From Xanthomonas hortorum pv. cynarae (GTDB lineage Bacteria; Pseudomonadota; Gammaproteobacteria; Xanthomonadales; Xanthomonadaceae), in contig NZ_MDFM01000014.1 in assembly GCF_002939985.1 (NCBI RefSeq), positions 30,026 to 94,025 on the forward strand: DNA of 64,000 nt. Direction: 5' to 3'. This document shows positions 43,629 through 52,347 of this stretch, piece after piece; the first letter of the stretch is position 1; each line of letters begins with the position of its first letter. The position numbers and the translations under genes were made by a program. The notes under the pieces were generated by a model. The model was not told the DNA's origin. It did not search any database and worked only from the letters and a program-made list of their open reading frames with translations.

Positions 43629-44711
43629 ATGCCTTGCAGGTCGCGCGTGTCCAATCAATCGGTCTCCAATCCGCCCAACGGCGCGCCCGAATCTGCACAG
43701 CATCGGGCTGCCGGGCCTGGGTCCACCGGACCTGGCGCGGCAAAGGCCAATGCCGCAAAGAAGACCGGCTCGCACCTGGTCGTCTACGTGGCCCTGGCCG
43801 GCAATCTGGCCATCGCCATCGCCAAGTTCATCGCCGCCGGCATTTCCGGCAGCTCGGCGATGCTCAGCGAAGGCGTGCATTCGCTGGTAGACACCATCAA
43901 CGAAGTGCTGCTGCTGTACGGCCTGCGGCGCGCAACGCAGGCGCCGACGCCTACCCATCCGTACGGCTACGGACGCGAGCTGTATTTCTGGAGCTTCATC
44001 GTCGCGTTACTGGTGTTTGCGATGGGCGCAGGTGTGTCGCTCTACGAAGGCATCGTGCATCTGCGCAATCCGGAGCCGGCCAAGAGCCATCTGATCGCCT
44101 ACATCGTGCTCGGCGTGTCGATCGTGTTCGAAGGCATTTCCTGGGTGGTGGCCTTGCGCGAGTTCCGCGCGAAGAAGGGCCGCATGGGCTATTTCCAGGC
44201 GTTTCGGCAAAGCAAGGATCCCAGCACGTTCACCGTGCTGCTCGAAGACAGCGCCGCATTGATCGGGTTGTTCATGGCCGTGCTGGGGTTGGCCGGCGCG
44301 CAACTGCTGGACATGCCCGAACTTGATGGCATCGCCTCGATCGGCATCGCCGGCGTACTGGCGGTCACCGCGTTCCTGCTGGCGCGCGAAACCAAGGGCT
44401 TGCTGATCGGCGAGCCCGCACATGCGCACGTCACCGAATCGCTGCTGCGCATTGCCGCCAGCGACCCGGACGTGCGCGCCGCCAACGGCGTATTGACCAT
44501 GCAGATGGGCCCGAATCAAGTGGTGGCTGCGTTGAGCGCCGAGTTCGAAGACAGCCGCACCACGCCGCAGATCGAAGCCTGCGTCGGGCGCATCGAGGCC
44601 GCCGCCAAACGCCAGCACCCCGAGCTCACCGCACTGTTCATCAAGCCGCAAACGCCTGAAACCTGGCATGCACGGCGTACCGAGATCGAACGCGACGCAC
44701 AACCCGACTAG
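43629..44711 (+). CDS. Cation diffusion facilitator family transporter
   Basis: 360 residues. After a ~50-residue Pro/Ala-rich cytoplasmic tail there are six helices and a C-terminal cytoplasmic domain (~255-350). Helix 2 keeps the metal-site pair in SEGVHSLVDTINE (HxxxD). In helix 5 the usual His of HxxxD is replaced: the segment reads TVLLEDSAALIG, with Glu-Asp adjacent. It should export a divalent metal (Zn, Mn, Fe or Co) by proton antiport; specificity unclear. A GTG at 43647 is an alternative start. Confidence 0.88.
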   Translation: MPCRSRVSNQSVSNPPNGAPESAQHRAAGPGSTGPGAAKANAAKKTGSHLVVYVALAGNLAIAIAKFIAAGISGSSAMLSEGVHSLVDTINEVLLLYGLRRATQAPTPTHPYGYGRELYFWSFIVALLVFAMGAGVSLYEGIVHLRNPEPAKSHLIAYIVLGVSIVFEGISWVVALREFRAKKGRMGYFQAFRQSKDPSTFTVLLEDSAALIGLFMAVLGLAGAQLLDMPELDGIASIGIAGVLAVTAFLLARETKGLLIGEPAHAHVTESLLRIAASDPDVRAANGVLTMQMGPNQVVAALSAEFEDSRTTPQIEACVGRIEAAAKRQHPELTALFIKPQTPETWHARRTEIERDAQPD

Positions 44712-45004
44712 TGCGCAGCACGTGCGTTGGGGTGCACGTTGAAACATGCGTAACACCTGCTGAAGTGCGATGCAAAACATCCGCCGCGTCGCAGTTCCAG
44801 TGCAGCCAGACAGTCGACGCATGACCTTCGGCTGCAGGCATGACCCAATCTGACACCACCACGACCAAGCTGATCCTCGCCCTAACCGCCGGATCGGCTG
44901 CGGTTGCATGATCGAAGGCGATTGCCTACGGTGGGCGTGCAGCATCTCTTCGCATCGTGAATCAGCCGATGCATTCCACTCGATCACCGTCATGGAGGTT
45001 TCCA

Positions 45005-45478
45005 ATGGAAATCAGCCAGGGTCGCGTTGCGACCATTCACTACACTCTTTCCGACGACACCGGCCAGGTGCTGGACCGTTCCACGCCGGACACGCCGCTG
45101 AGCTATCTGCACGGCGCCGGCAATATCGTGCCGGGCCTGGAGCAGGCGCTGGATGGCAAGCGCCTGGGCGAAACGCTCACCGCCGATGTGGCGCCCGAGC
45201 AAGGCTATGGCCCGCGCCATGCGCAATTGATCCAGCAGGTGCCGCGCGATGCCTTTCCCACCGATATCGAAGTGGTGCCGGGCGTGCAGTTCGAGGCCCG
45301 CACCCAGCAAGGACCGGTGCTGGTGACGGTCACCGACGTCGGCCCGGAGCATGTCACCGTCGACGGCAATCACCCGCTGGCTGGGAAGTCCCTGCATTTC
45401 GCGGTCGAAGTCATCGAAGTGCGCGAAGCCACCACCGAAGAACTGAACGAAGGTCACGTCGCCAACCTTGCGGCATGA
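45005..45478 (+). CDS. slyD: FKBP-type peptidyl-prolyl cis-trans isomerase (SlyD-like)
   Basis: 157 residues with a GGAGG ribosome site upstream. The FKBP domain is split by an insert-in-flap domain as in SlyD: TIHYTLSDDTGQVLDRSTPD and PLSYLHGAGNIVPGLEQALD come first, then the IF domain, ending in HPLAGKSLHFAVEVIEVREA. The His/Cys-rich metal-binding tail of E. coli SlyD is missing; the protein ends NEGHVANLAA, so it is the short SlpA/SlyD-like form. Cytoplasmic folding helper. It is not obviously in an operon. Confidence 0.92.
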   Translation: MEISQGRVATIHYTLSDDTGQVLDRSTPDTPLSYLHGAGNIVPGLEQALDGKRLGETLTADVAPEQGYGPRHAQLIQQVPRDAFPTDIEVVPGVQFEARTQQGPVLVTVTDVGPEHVTVDGNHPLAGKSLHFAVEVIEVREATTEELNEGHVANLAA

Positions 45479-45602
45479 GTCATCGCGCCGTGCGCCTGCG
45501 GGTGCACGGCGCTTCGGCTGCTGCGACCTGCGCGCGGACCCTTGCCCACGACGCAAACGGCAGAAGTAGTAAAGTGCGCGGCCCGCTCATAGGCCCGCCT
45601 GC

Positions 45603-46958
45603 ATGAAACTCGGCATCGACTTCGGTACCAGCAATTCCGCCGCTGCGGCGATCGTCGATGGCCAGGTGGTGCCGGTGCGGTTCGGGCAGGACCTGCAGTT
45701 CCGCACCACGGTGTATTTCCCCGAGACCATGCGCGACCCGGACGATTTCAGCCTCACCCCGGCGCTGGAATACGAGGTGGAACGGCTGATCGATTCGGGC
45801 CGCCGCGACGCGCTTGCCGCCGGCCGCGCGCCCGCCAACGACAGCCTGCGCCGCGATGCGATCCGCATCGTGCGCCGCCAATGGATGGAAGAACAGGTAC
45901 GCGAGCCGCGCAGCTCTGCCGCCCTGCTGCAGAACGCGGTCTATGGCGACGAGGCGCTGGATGCGTATTTCCTCGAAGGCGAAGGCAGCCTGGTGCAGAG
46001 CCCCAAGTCGATGCTCGGCTACAACCTGCATCCGCGTGCGCGCCAGACCATCACCGGCATCGCCACGCATGTGCTGGAACACATTCGGCTCACCGCCTCG
46101 CGCCAGTTCGACATCAACATCCGCAGCGCCACGTTGGGTCGCCCGGTGCAGTTCCGCAGCTCGATCGGCGAGGCCGGCAATGCACAGGCACTGGAGATCC
46201 TGCAAACCGCCGCAATCGCTGCGGGCTTCGACACGGTGGATTTCCTCGAAGAACCTGCAGCGGCCGCCATGCACTACCACGTCAGCCACGACACCCGGCA
46301 CGACACCGTGGTGGTGGACATCGGCGGCGGTACCACCGACATCGCGCATGCCAGCGTCGGCGGCAGCGACGCGCCGCAGGTGCACCGCGCCTGGGGCATC
46401 GCACGCGGCGGTACCGATATCGATCTTGCGCTGAGCCTGGCCGCCTACATGCCGCTGTTCGGCCGCGGTATCACCCGCGTGCCTACGCACCACTACGTGG
46501 AAGCGGCGATGGTGCAGGACATGACGCGCCAGCGCGAATTCCGCTTGCACAAGTACCAGGACGTGCCCGCCCCGTTCGACAAGCGTCTGCAGGCGCTGCA
46601 GGACACCGGCAACACCGCGCGCCTGTATCGCGGCGTGGAAGCCTGCAAGATCGCGCTCAGCGAGCGCGACCAGCACCAGGCGGCGCTGGACTTCATCGAG
46701 CGCGGGCTGGGCGTGGACGTGCAGGCCAGCGCACTGGTGGCGTCCGCTTCCAACTATCTGGGCGAACTGGAAGGCCTGCTCGCGCAGGTGCGTGCCGACC
46801 TGGCCGCGCCGCCGGCCACGCTGTTCCTCACCGGCGGCATGTCGCGCGCAGGCTATATCCGTGACACGGTCGCGGCCGCCTTTCCGGAATCGCGCCTGGT
46901 GCAAGGCGATCCGTCCTTTGGTGTGGTCCAGGGCCTGGCCTGGGCTGCCGCGCGGTGA
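45603..46958 (+). CDS. yegD: Hsp70 family protein (YegD-like)
   Basis: 451 residues, the length of YegD, so it has only an actin-like ATPase domain and lacks the DnaK substrate-binding domain. ATP-site motifs are GIDFGTSNSAAAAIVDG (~4-20), VVVDIGGGTTDIAHASVGG (~237-255), and LTGGMSRAGYI near 410. The family is described as an Hsp70-like chaperone relative of uncertain function. It is a single gene, 124 bases after slyD. Confidence 0.93.
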   Translation: MKLGIDFGTSNSAAAAIVDGQVVPVRFGQDLQFRTTVYFPETMRDPDDFSLTPALEYEVERLIDSGRRDALAAGRAPANDSLRRDAIRIVRRQWMEEQVREPRSSAALLQNAVYGDEALDAYFLEGEGSLVQSPKSMLGYNLHPRARQTITGIATHVLEHIRLTASRQFDINIRSATLGRPVQFRSSIGEAGNAQALEILQTAAIAAGFDTVDFLEEPAAAAMHYHVSHDTRHDTVVVDIGGGTTDIAHASVGGSDAPQVHRAWGIARGGTDIDLALSLAAYMPLFGRGITRVPTHHYVEAAMVQDMTRQREFRLHKYQDVPAPFDKRLQALQDTGNTARLYRGVEACKIALSERDQHQAALDFIERGLGVDVQASALVASASNYLGELEGLLAQVRADLAAPPATLFLTGGMSRAGYIRDTVAAAFPESRLVQGDPSFGVVQGLAWAAAR

Positions 46959-47023
46959 GCGGCAGCTAGATGGTCGGTTAGCTGTGCACAGCACGCGTTA
47001 ACGCAATCCGGCGCGACTTCCCA

Positions 47024-47029
47024 TATAAT
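47024..47029 (+). promoter_or_regulatory. Candidate -10 element upstream of the 61-residue gene
   Basis: A perfect TATAAT. A -35 match is poor (ACGCAA at the 17-base spacing; TTAACG slightly farther). If used, it would give a leader of about 160 bases before the ATG at 47191. Confidence 0.4.
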
Positions 47030-47190
47030 GCACGGTTGCTGCCGGACGCCCCGCCGTCTTGTCTGCAAGGCACGCTCGCCGTGCCGCCGCGATTGCGCAC
47101 CGAACGCGATCGCACCTCTCGACATCGCTTCTGCGCGCGCCACCCTAGCCGCACGCGATGTCCTTGCACTTCCCCGCTACAGGAGGCCAC

Positions 47191-47376
47191 ATGGCACGTC
47201 CCGCGACCAAGCAGAAATCCCAGCCCAGCATCGCTCGCAGCGAAGGCAAGTCGCAGCCGCTCAGTCGTGAGCGCATCGCTGCCGACATCGCCGCGTTCCG
47301 CAAGACCGGCGGCAGGATTGAAGTGCTCACCACCAACTTCGGCCCAGCTCGCAACGATGGCGACAAGATCGCCTAA
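47191..47376 (+). CDS. Small conserved hypothetical protein (61 residues)
   Basis: A near-perfect AGGAGG lies seven bases before ATG 47191, which decides this start over an in-frame ATG at 47158. The protein is hydrophilic and basic: MARPATKQKSQPSIARSEGK, then a helix SRERIAADIAAFRKTGGRIE and VLTTNFGPARNDGD. The tail resembles small proteins that are common in this bacterial group. No known domain. The strong ribosome site, upstream TATAAT and downstream terminator suggest an abundant product. Confidence 0.8.
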   Translation: MARPATKQKSQPSIARSEGKSQPLSRERIAADIAAFRKTGGRIEVLTTNFGPARNDGDKIA

Positions 47377-47401
47377 GCGTTGCACCGAAGTGTTTGCTCA
47401 A

Positions 47402-47430
47402 CGTGCCACCGCAAGGTGGCACGCTTGTTT
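47402..47430. terminator. Intrinsic terminator between convergent genes
   Basis: The stem CGTGCCACC / GGTGGCACG has a GCAA tetraloop and is followed by CTTGTTT. It lies 26 bases after the 61-residue gene and 21 bases from the DUF4097 stop, so it may serve both strands. Confidence 0.75.
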
Positions 47431-47450
47431 CAGGCGTCAGGTTACGGGTA

Positions 47451-48335
47451 TCAGTTGTTGTAATCGATGCGCACCGAGCCCGAGTGCGATTCCAGTTTGA
47501 CGTCACCATTGCCCGCACCCAGCCTGGTTTTCAGGCTCTTGCCCGGGCCGTACTCCGGCCGCTGCACCTGCCCGGCCACCGAGCGGATGTCGCCACTGAA
47601 CACCTCCACCTGCAGCGCTGCCGAGACATTGCGCGGCACGCCCAGGGTGATCGAGCCGCTGACACTCTCCGCCGCGATGCTGCCGCCAGGCGCCAGCCCG
47701 GTCACCGTCAGCGCCGTTCCCCCGGACACACTCTCCGCGCGCAGCTGCGACACCTGCCCCGCGCCAACCCGGATCTGGCCGGAGACGGACTCGACCGAGA
47801 TCACCCCACTGGCGCCCGATGGCGCATCGATCTGCCCGCTCACCGTGCCCAGCGTCAGCCGCCCGCTGGCCACCGAGCTACGCAGCGAGCCACTGACGGT
47901 TTCCAGTTGCGCCTCCTTGGCGCGCCCACCGGCGACCACATCGCCGCTGACCGACTTGAGCTGCAACCGCGCCAGATCGACCTGATCGACATCGACCGAG
48001 GCACTCACCGCCTCCACGTCCAGCAACGCCGCACGCGGGACCCGCAACTCCAGTTGAGCGCCCTTGCTGTTGCGGCCGTTGCGCGGGTAGATCACCTCCA
48101 GCTGCAGCAAGTCCGGGCTTGCGTCGACATCCAGCCGCTGCCCCTCGCCCAAGCTGCCGGTCAGCGCCACCTCGTCCCGGTCCCAGCCGCGCACGCGAAT
48201 CTGCCCGGCAATGTTTTCCACCTCCACGCGCCCACCGCGCGCCAGCGGATGGGTCTGCTTGAGCGCGGTCTGCGCCGCTGCCGGCGCGGCGCATACCGCA
48301 GCCAGCAGTAACAGGGAAAGATGGATGTAACGCAT
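47451..48335 (-). CDS. DUF4097 family exported protein
   Basis: 294 residues with a signal peptide (MRYIHLSLLLLAAVCAAPAAAQ). The mature part is a regular beta-solenoid-like series of strands with recurring VSG motifs (LKSVSGDVVAGG, LETVSGSLRSS, LGTVSGQIDAP, VESVSGQIRVG, AESVSGSITLG), typical of DUF4097/putative auto-transporter adhesin head GIN proteins. It is the third gene of a sigma/anti-sigma operon (13-base gap after the anti-sigma gene), so it is probably part of an envelope-stress output. Function unknown. Confidence 0.88.
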   Translation of the reverse strand: MRYIHLSLLLLAAVCAAPAAAQTALKQTHPLARGGRVEVENIAGQIRVRGWDRDEVALTGSLGEGQRLDVDASPDLLQLEVIYPRNGRNSKGAQLELRVPRAALLDVEAVSASVDVDQVDLARLQLKSVSGDVVAGGRAKEAQLETVSGSLRSSVASGRLTLGTVSGQIDAPSGASGVISVESVSGQIRVGAGQVSQLRAESVSGGTALTVTGLAPGGSIAAESVSGSITLGVPRNVSAALQVEVFSGDIRSVAGQVQRPEYGPGKSLKTRLGAGNGDVKLESHSGSVRIDYNN

Positions 48336-48347
48336 TGGGCATGCTCC

Positions 48348-48884
48348 TCAGCTAGGGAAGGACGCCTCGCCCTGTGCGGCGAGACGGGTCAATTGCAGCC
48401 GCTTCGCATAGGTGCGCTGCAGCTGCGACAACAAAAACGCCGAGCGCGGGCTCTGCGCGATCGCCGCGTGGATGGCCTGCACGCTCTGATCGAGCTCATC
48501 CAACGCAGGACGCAGATCGGCCGGCACCTGCTGCACGGGGAACGCAGCAATCGCCTGCTGGTACTGCCCGGCCATCGCCTGCGCCTGCGCCACCAGCGCG
48601 GGCTGCACGGGCACGGGCGTGCGTGCCTGCCGATCGAGCCCGGGCACGATAACCACCAACGCCAGCGCAGCGGCGAGCGCCACACCCAGTGCAGGCCACG
48701 CCCATGCGCGATGACGGCGCGGCGGCAATGCGACCACGCTGGAGTGCGCCGTCAATGCGGGCGCAATGCGCTCCCACATCTGCGCCGGTGGCTGGCGGTG
48801 TTGCGGCAATGCCCGCAAACGCGCGCACAACGCAGCGTCGTCGGTCTCGCGTGGATCGTGTGAATCATGGTGATCGTGGTTCAT
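48348..48884 (-). CDS. Probable anti-sigma factor (membrane-anchored)
   Basis: 178 residues. A short His/Asp-rich N-terminus (MNHDHHDSHDPRETDDAALC) leads into an N-terminal cytoplasmic segment with LRALPQHRQPPAQMWERIAP. One membrane helix follows at ~62-84 (ALGVALAAALALVVIVPGL), then a helical periplasmic part ending SQLQRTYAKRLQLTRLAAQG. Size, topology and the four-base overlap with the sigma factor gene identify it as the cognate anti-sigma factor. No known zinc or RskA signature is visible, so that role is contextual. Confidence 0.8.
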   Translation of the reverse strand: MNHDHHDSHDPRETDDAALCARLRALPQHRQPPAQMWERIAPALTAHSSVVALPPRRHRAWAWPALGVALAAALALVVIVPGLDRQARTPVPVQPALVAQAQAMAGQYQQAIAAFPVQQVPADLRPALDELDQSVQAIHAAIAQSPRSAFLLSQLQRTYAKRLQLTRLAAQGEASFPS

Positions 48885-49468
48885 ACGGTTTCTCCCAGCC
48901 GCGCACGCAGCAAGCCGCGCGCGCGATGTAGTTGCGCATTGGAACTGCCGACCGCCATGTGCAGTTGGTCGGCAATCTCCTGATGTTTCCAGCCCTCGAT
49001 GTCGTGCAGTACCAGCACCGCGCGTGCACGCGGCGGCAATGTTTCCAGCGCGCGCTCCAGATCCATCCGGGTCGATTGGCAATGCGCTGCGCCAGGAATC
49101 GCCGCGAGAATCTCGCCGTCGGCATCGTCCACCATGTGATCGCTCGCAGCCGAGCGCGCACGCAACTCCATCAAGGCGGTGTTGACCGCCAGGCGATGCA
49201 GCCAGGTGCCCAGCGCACTCTGAAAACGGAATTGCGGCAAGGCCTTCCATGCCGCGATGAAGGTTTCCTGCAGCACATCGTCGGCGCGCGCCGCGTTGCC
49301 ACCGCACAAGCGCCAGACCACCGCATACAACCGCGGCGAATGACGGCGATAGATGGTCTCGTAGGCAGCGCGATTTCCGCGCGCAGCAGCACGCGCCAAG
49401 CCGGCGTCGTCGCGGTCGGCGGGGCTGTCGCACGCTGAGGCATCGATGGGCATGGCGGTGTCGAGCAT
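48881..49468 (-). CDS. ECF RNA polymerase sigma factor
   Basis: 195 residues from ATG 49468; a start at 49453 is also possible and neither has a clear ribosome site. Region 2 is IYRRHSPRLYAVVWRLCGGN with ADDVLQETFIAAWKALPQFR (~45-100). Region 4 is LPPRARAVLVLHDIEGWKHQ then EIADQLHMAVGSSNAQLHRA (~140-185). It belongs to the RpoE-like ECF group. It heads a coupled operon with the anti-sigma gene and the DUF4097 gene, which suggests an envelope-sensing circuit independent of the one at 20626. Confidence 0.9.
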   Translation of the reverse strand: MLDTAMPIDASACDSPADRDDAGLARAAARGNRAAYETIYRRHSPRLYAVVWRLCGGNAARADDVLQETFIAAWKALPQFRFQSALGTWLHRLAVNTALMELRARSAASDHMVDDADGEILAAIPGAAHCQSTRMDLERALETLPPRARAVLVLHDIEGWKHQEIADQLHMAVGSSNAQLHRARGLLRARLGETV

Positions 49469-49655
49469 ATCCAGTTCGATGCAGCAGACAGCGCAAAGGT
49501 TTAAACCCGGCAAACTCTTTTTCTTCGAACGCGGCGTAAACCTTTTCGCCTGCCGGCGCATCCAATCCTTTCGATAGCGCACTCCTGCGTCGCATTGCCC
49601 GCCTGGGCACGGTCATCGGCCGCTCCAAGCGCAGGCATTTTGATCGTAAGCCCAC

Positions 49656-49904
49656 ATGCCGCATGTTCTTGGATTGCTCCTGAGCCTGTGCTCCACCCAC
49701 TGCCCGGCCCCGCTGCCGATGGATGCGCTGCAGCTCACGCTGATCCCGGCGCGCCTGGAGCTGTGCCTGCTGCGTTTACCGCTCAAGCAGGTGTCTTGCG
49801 TCGCGATGAGCACACCATGGGAATGGACACTGGTGCGTCACCTGGAACAGCGCTGGCAGCGCTTGGTCGCGCTCTCCGCATCCGGTGCGCGTGTCACGCG
49901 CTAG
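49656..49904 (+). CDS. Doubtful small hypothetical protein
   Basis: 82 codons. The segment MDALQLTLIPARLELCLLRL (from about residue 22) loosely resembles the first strand and helix of ACT-type small regulatory proteins, but later residues do not continue the pattern and the N-terminus is Cys/Leu-rich. It could be a degraded or diverged gene, or chance. It is followed by mscS after 72 bases. Confidence 0.3.
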   Translation: MPHVLGLLLSLCSTHCPAPLPMDALQLTLIPARLELCLLRLPLKQVSCVAMSTPWEWTLVRHLEQRWQRLVALSASGARVTR

Positions 49905-49976
49905 CCACCTGCAACTGCATGCTGTCTTCCCCGAGCGCCCCGTTACAATGGGCATCCGCCCAACCTGCATGATGTA

Positions 49977-50570
49977 ATGTCCACGCCCGATGCGTTGCCC
50001 ACCATGATCCGTAGCCTGCTGCCGCACTGGAATCCGCAGTGGCTGGCTGTCGCAGTGCCAACGGTGCAGATCGTGTTGATCGTCGCCGTTGCCGCGCTGG
50101 TACGGCTGCTGCTGCGGCAACTGCTGCGGCGCTTGTGCACGCGCTACAGCCTGCCGGCAGAAATGATGATCGGTATCCGGCGTGTGGGCAGCTTCGTCAT
50201 CTCGGTCACCGCCGTGCTGACGGTGCTGAACGTGCTTGGCGTCTCCAGCGGCACCTTGTGGACCGCGTTCACCGGGTTCGCGGCGGTCGGTGCGGTGGCG
50301 TTTTTCGCGGCATGGAGCGTGCTGTCCAATATCTTCTGCACGTTCCTGATCATCACCACGCGCCCGTTCCGCCTGCACGACCATATCGAATTGCTCGAAG
50401 GCGGCGACAAGCCGGGCCTGAAAGGCCGCGTGATCGACATCAACGTGATTTACACGACACTGGAAGAAACCGGCGATCACGCCGGCAGCGTGCTGCAGGT
50501 CCCCAACAGCCTGTTCTTCCAGCGCACCACGCGGCGCTGGCGCGAGACCAGCCACTTCAACGCCAACTAA
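49977..50570 (+). CDS. Small mechanosensitive channel (MscS family)
   Basis: 197 residues, a short MscS. Membrane helices lie at about 25-45 (VPTVQIVLIVAVAALVRLLL) and 66-88. The pore-lining helix 3 carries FTGFAAVGAVAFFAAWSVLS (~92-111), followed by the beta-domain start TTRPFRLHDHIELLEG. The long C-terminal alpha/beta vestibule of E. coli MscS is truncated: the protein ends soon after VPNSLFFQRTTRRW. It should open under membrane tension to release solutes. Single gene. Confidence 0.88.
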   Translation: MSTPDALPTMIRSLLPHWNPQWLAVAVPTVQIVLIVAVAALVRLLLRQLLRRLCTRYSLPAEMMIGIRRVGSFVISVTAVLTVLNVLGVSSGTLWTAFTGFAAVGAVAFFAAWSVLSNIFCTFLIITTRPFRLHDHIELLEGGDKPGLKGRVIDINVIYTTLEETGDHAGSVLQVPNSLFFQRTTRRWRETSHFNAN

Positions 50571-50585
50571 GACACCCACTAGCTC

Positions 50586-50852
50586 TCAACGCAGTTGACT
50601 GTCCTTGCTGCCGCGACGGTTGTAGCCGCCCTGCGCCGCCTGATCTAGATCGTGCGCTTCCTGGCAATTCACGCACAGGTGCACGCCCGGCACTGCCTTG
50701 CGGCGCGCTTCGGGAATCGCTGCATCGCACTCTTCGCAATGCGTCAGGCTCGGGCCCTGATGCAGCTGGCTCCGCGCGCGCTTGATCGCATCCTCGACGG
50801 TTGCATCGATCTGGTCCTGCACCGCCCCATCACCCGCCCATCCGGTCGCCAT
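50586..50852 (-). CDS. DksA/TraR family C4 zinc-finger protein
   Basis: 88 residues from ATG 50852. It is a short DksA-like protein of the YbiI type. A central helix (VQDQIDATVEDAIKRARSQL) precedes the C4 zinc finger CEEC (~49-52) and CVNC (~70-73) in the frame PEARRKAVPGVHLCVNCQEA. It lacks the long coiled-coil of true DksA, so it may not act in the RNA polymerase secondary channel in the same way. It is convergent with mscS. Confidence 0.9.
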   Translation of the reverse strand: MATGWAGDGAVQDQIDATVEDAIKRARSQLHQGPSLTHCEECDAAIPEARRKAVPGVHLCVNCQEAHDLDQAAQGGYNRRGSKDSQLR

Positions 50853-50983
50853 GATCGCCTCGGCTTGTTGGCTCAGGAGTGGAATATGGGCATGCCCGCA
50901 GGCACATCCAAGCCGGACGTGCACAGTGCGCTCAAATCGGGTGTTCTAGCATCGGGGTATTCGCACTCTTCGAGGAATCTGCA

Positions 50984-51238
50984 ATGGAACAACCTGTCCA
51001 CCCGTTCTCCGAATTATTCGCCCAGTTGGGTCTGCCATCGGACGAAGTCAGCATTCGCGACTTTATCGATGAGCACTCTCCATTGCCGGGCGATGTGCGT
51101 CTGGAAGAGGCGCCCTTCTGGACCCCGGCACAGGCCCAGTTGCTGCGTGAAGAACGCCTCGACGATGCCGACTGGATCGTGACCATCGATCAACTCAACA
51201 TCGCCCTGCACACCACAGCCGAAGACACCGGCGTCTGA
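50984..51238 (+). CDS. DUF2789 family protein
   Basis: 84 residues from ATG 50984, with a GAGGAA ribosome site. The whole protein matches the DUF2789 layout: HPFSELFAQLGLPSDEVSIR, DFIDEHSPLPGDVRLEEAPF, and WTPAQAQLLREERLDDADWI. It is acidic, with no membrane segment. Function unknown. A bidirectional terminator follows at 51350. Confidence 0.9.
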   Translation: MEQPVHPFSELFAQLGLPSDEVSIRDFIDEHSPLPGDVRLEEAPFWTPAQAQLLREERLDDADWIVTIDQLNIALHTTAEDTGV

Positions 51239-51349
51239 TCTACACAAGAGCGCAGCGAAGGCATTGCGGTAGAACTCGCCTGTAGTCTTTTACTTGTGCC
51301 GGCCGAATACTTGCCCCGGCCGATTCGATTGATCAGATTGCAGTAACAA

Positions 51350-51376
51350 AAAAGAGCGGCCAGTGGCCGCTCTTTT
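51350..51376. terminator. Bidirectional intrinsic terminator
   Basis: The arms AAAAGAGCGGCC and GGCCGCTCTTTT are perfect complements with a three-base loop. The A and T tracts make it work in both directions, serving DUF2789 (plus strand) and the DUF1328 gene (minus strand). Confidence 0.92.
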
Positions 51377-51434
51377 GCATTCCGGGTAACGCGGCTGGCG
51401 TGCGAAGCGCGCGCCGACGCCAGGCACTCGGACG

Positions 51435-51608
51435 TCAGGTCACCTTCTTGGCGATCGTCACACCCAGCACGAACAGCACGATGGCGATGATGATGCCGGC
51501 CCAGAACAGGAACTTGGCAATGCCCATCGCAGCGCCCGCCATACCGCCAAACCCGAGCGCACCGGCGATCAGTCCGATGATGGCGAAAATAATGGCCCAC
51601 TTGATCAT
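51435..51608 (-). CDS. DUF1328 small membrane protein (YtjA-like)
   Basis: 57 residues, ATG at 51608 and stop at 51435, with GGAGACAACA just upstream. The sequence is two hydrophobic helices with glycines, starting [20 protein letters not shown], then [20 protein letters not shown] and a basic end TIAKKVT. This is the standard DUF1328 pattern. These proteins are often induced by stress. Function unknown. The terminator at 51350 lies downstream. Confidence 0.92.
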   Translation of the reverse strand: MIKWAIIFAIIGLIAGALGFGGMAGAAMGIAKFLFWAGIIIAIVLFVLGVTIAKKVT

Positions 51609-51811
51609 GTTGTTGTCTCCTCATTCGGCACGGTGCCGTGTTTTTAGTCGTGTGCCTGCGGCAATACACCGCAAAACATGCGCTGCACGCTACGCATCCA
51701 GGTGTGCCGCATTCGTGAATACGCCTGACACACACCGCCACATTCGCGCGCGCAGATTCGCCACTGGCACCTGCATCGGTGATCATGTGCACTTCGCAGC
51801 ACTCGATCGGC

Positions 51812-52312
51812 ATGGACACTCTCCGCTATCTCACCGGTTACCCGCCCGCCGTCCTGGATCAGGTGCGCGAGTTGATCGCGCAGGACAAACTCGCAGCGGT
51901 GCTGGCGCGGCGCTACCCGGACCGCCATGAGATCCGCACCGACCGCCATCTGTACGAGTACGTCAAAGCGATGAAGGAGCGCTACATGCGCTCATCGCCC
52001 ACCTTGCACAAGGCGATGTACGACAACCATCTGCAGGTGGTGAAGCATGCGCTGGGCACGCACACCTCCATCTCGCGCGTGCACGGCAGCCGGCTCAAGG
52101 CCAGCCGCGAAATCCGCATCGCCTCGCTGTTCCGCGACGCTCCAGAGCCATTTCTGCAGATGATCGTGGCCCACGAGCTGGCGCATCTGAAGGAGGCCGA
52201 TCACAACAAGGCCTTCTACCAGCTGTGCAACCACATGACGCGCGACTACCACCAACTGGAGTTCGATCTGCGCCTGTATCTGACCCAGCTGGCGCTGTCG
52301 GCGAACCGCTGA
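51812..52312 (+). CDS. YgjP-like metallopeptidase (DUF45)
   Basis: 166 residues from ATG 51812. Zinc-site motif VAHELAHLKEADHNKAFYQL contains HELAH (~112-116) plus the third ligand His a few residues on (HNKAFY), as in YgjP/WLM-type M48-related peptidases. The N-terminus (YPPAVLDQVRELIAQDKLAA) and RDAPEPFLQMIVAHE fit the family. Substrate unknown. Cytoplasmic, since there is no signal. It precedes the prolyl-hydroxylase-like gene by 35 bases. Confidence 0.88.
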   Translation: MDTLRYLTGYPPAVLDQVRELIAQDKLAAVLARRYPDRHEIRTDRHLYEYVKAMKERYMRSSPTLHKAMYDNHLQVVKHALGTHTSISRVHGSRLKASREIRIASLFRDAPEPFLQMIVAHELAHLKEADHNKAFYQLCNHMTRDYHQLEFDLRLYLTQLALSANR

Positions 52313-52347
52313 TCGCGCATCGCGCGGGCAAGGCTTAGGATGCCGCG

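Noticed and set aside
44840-44911. A 23-codon frame that resembles the start of an exported protein
   Set aside because: It stops after a partial signal-like stretch. It is too short and has no ribosome site to support it.
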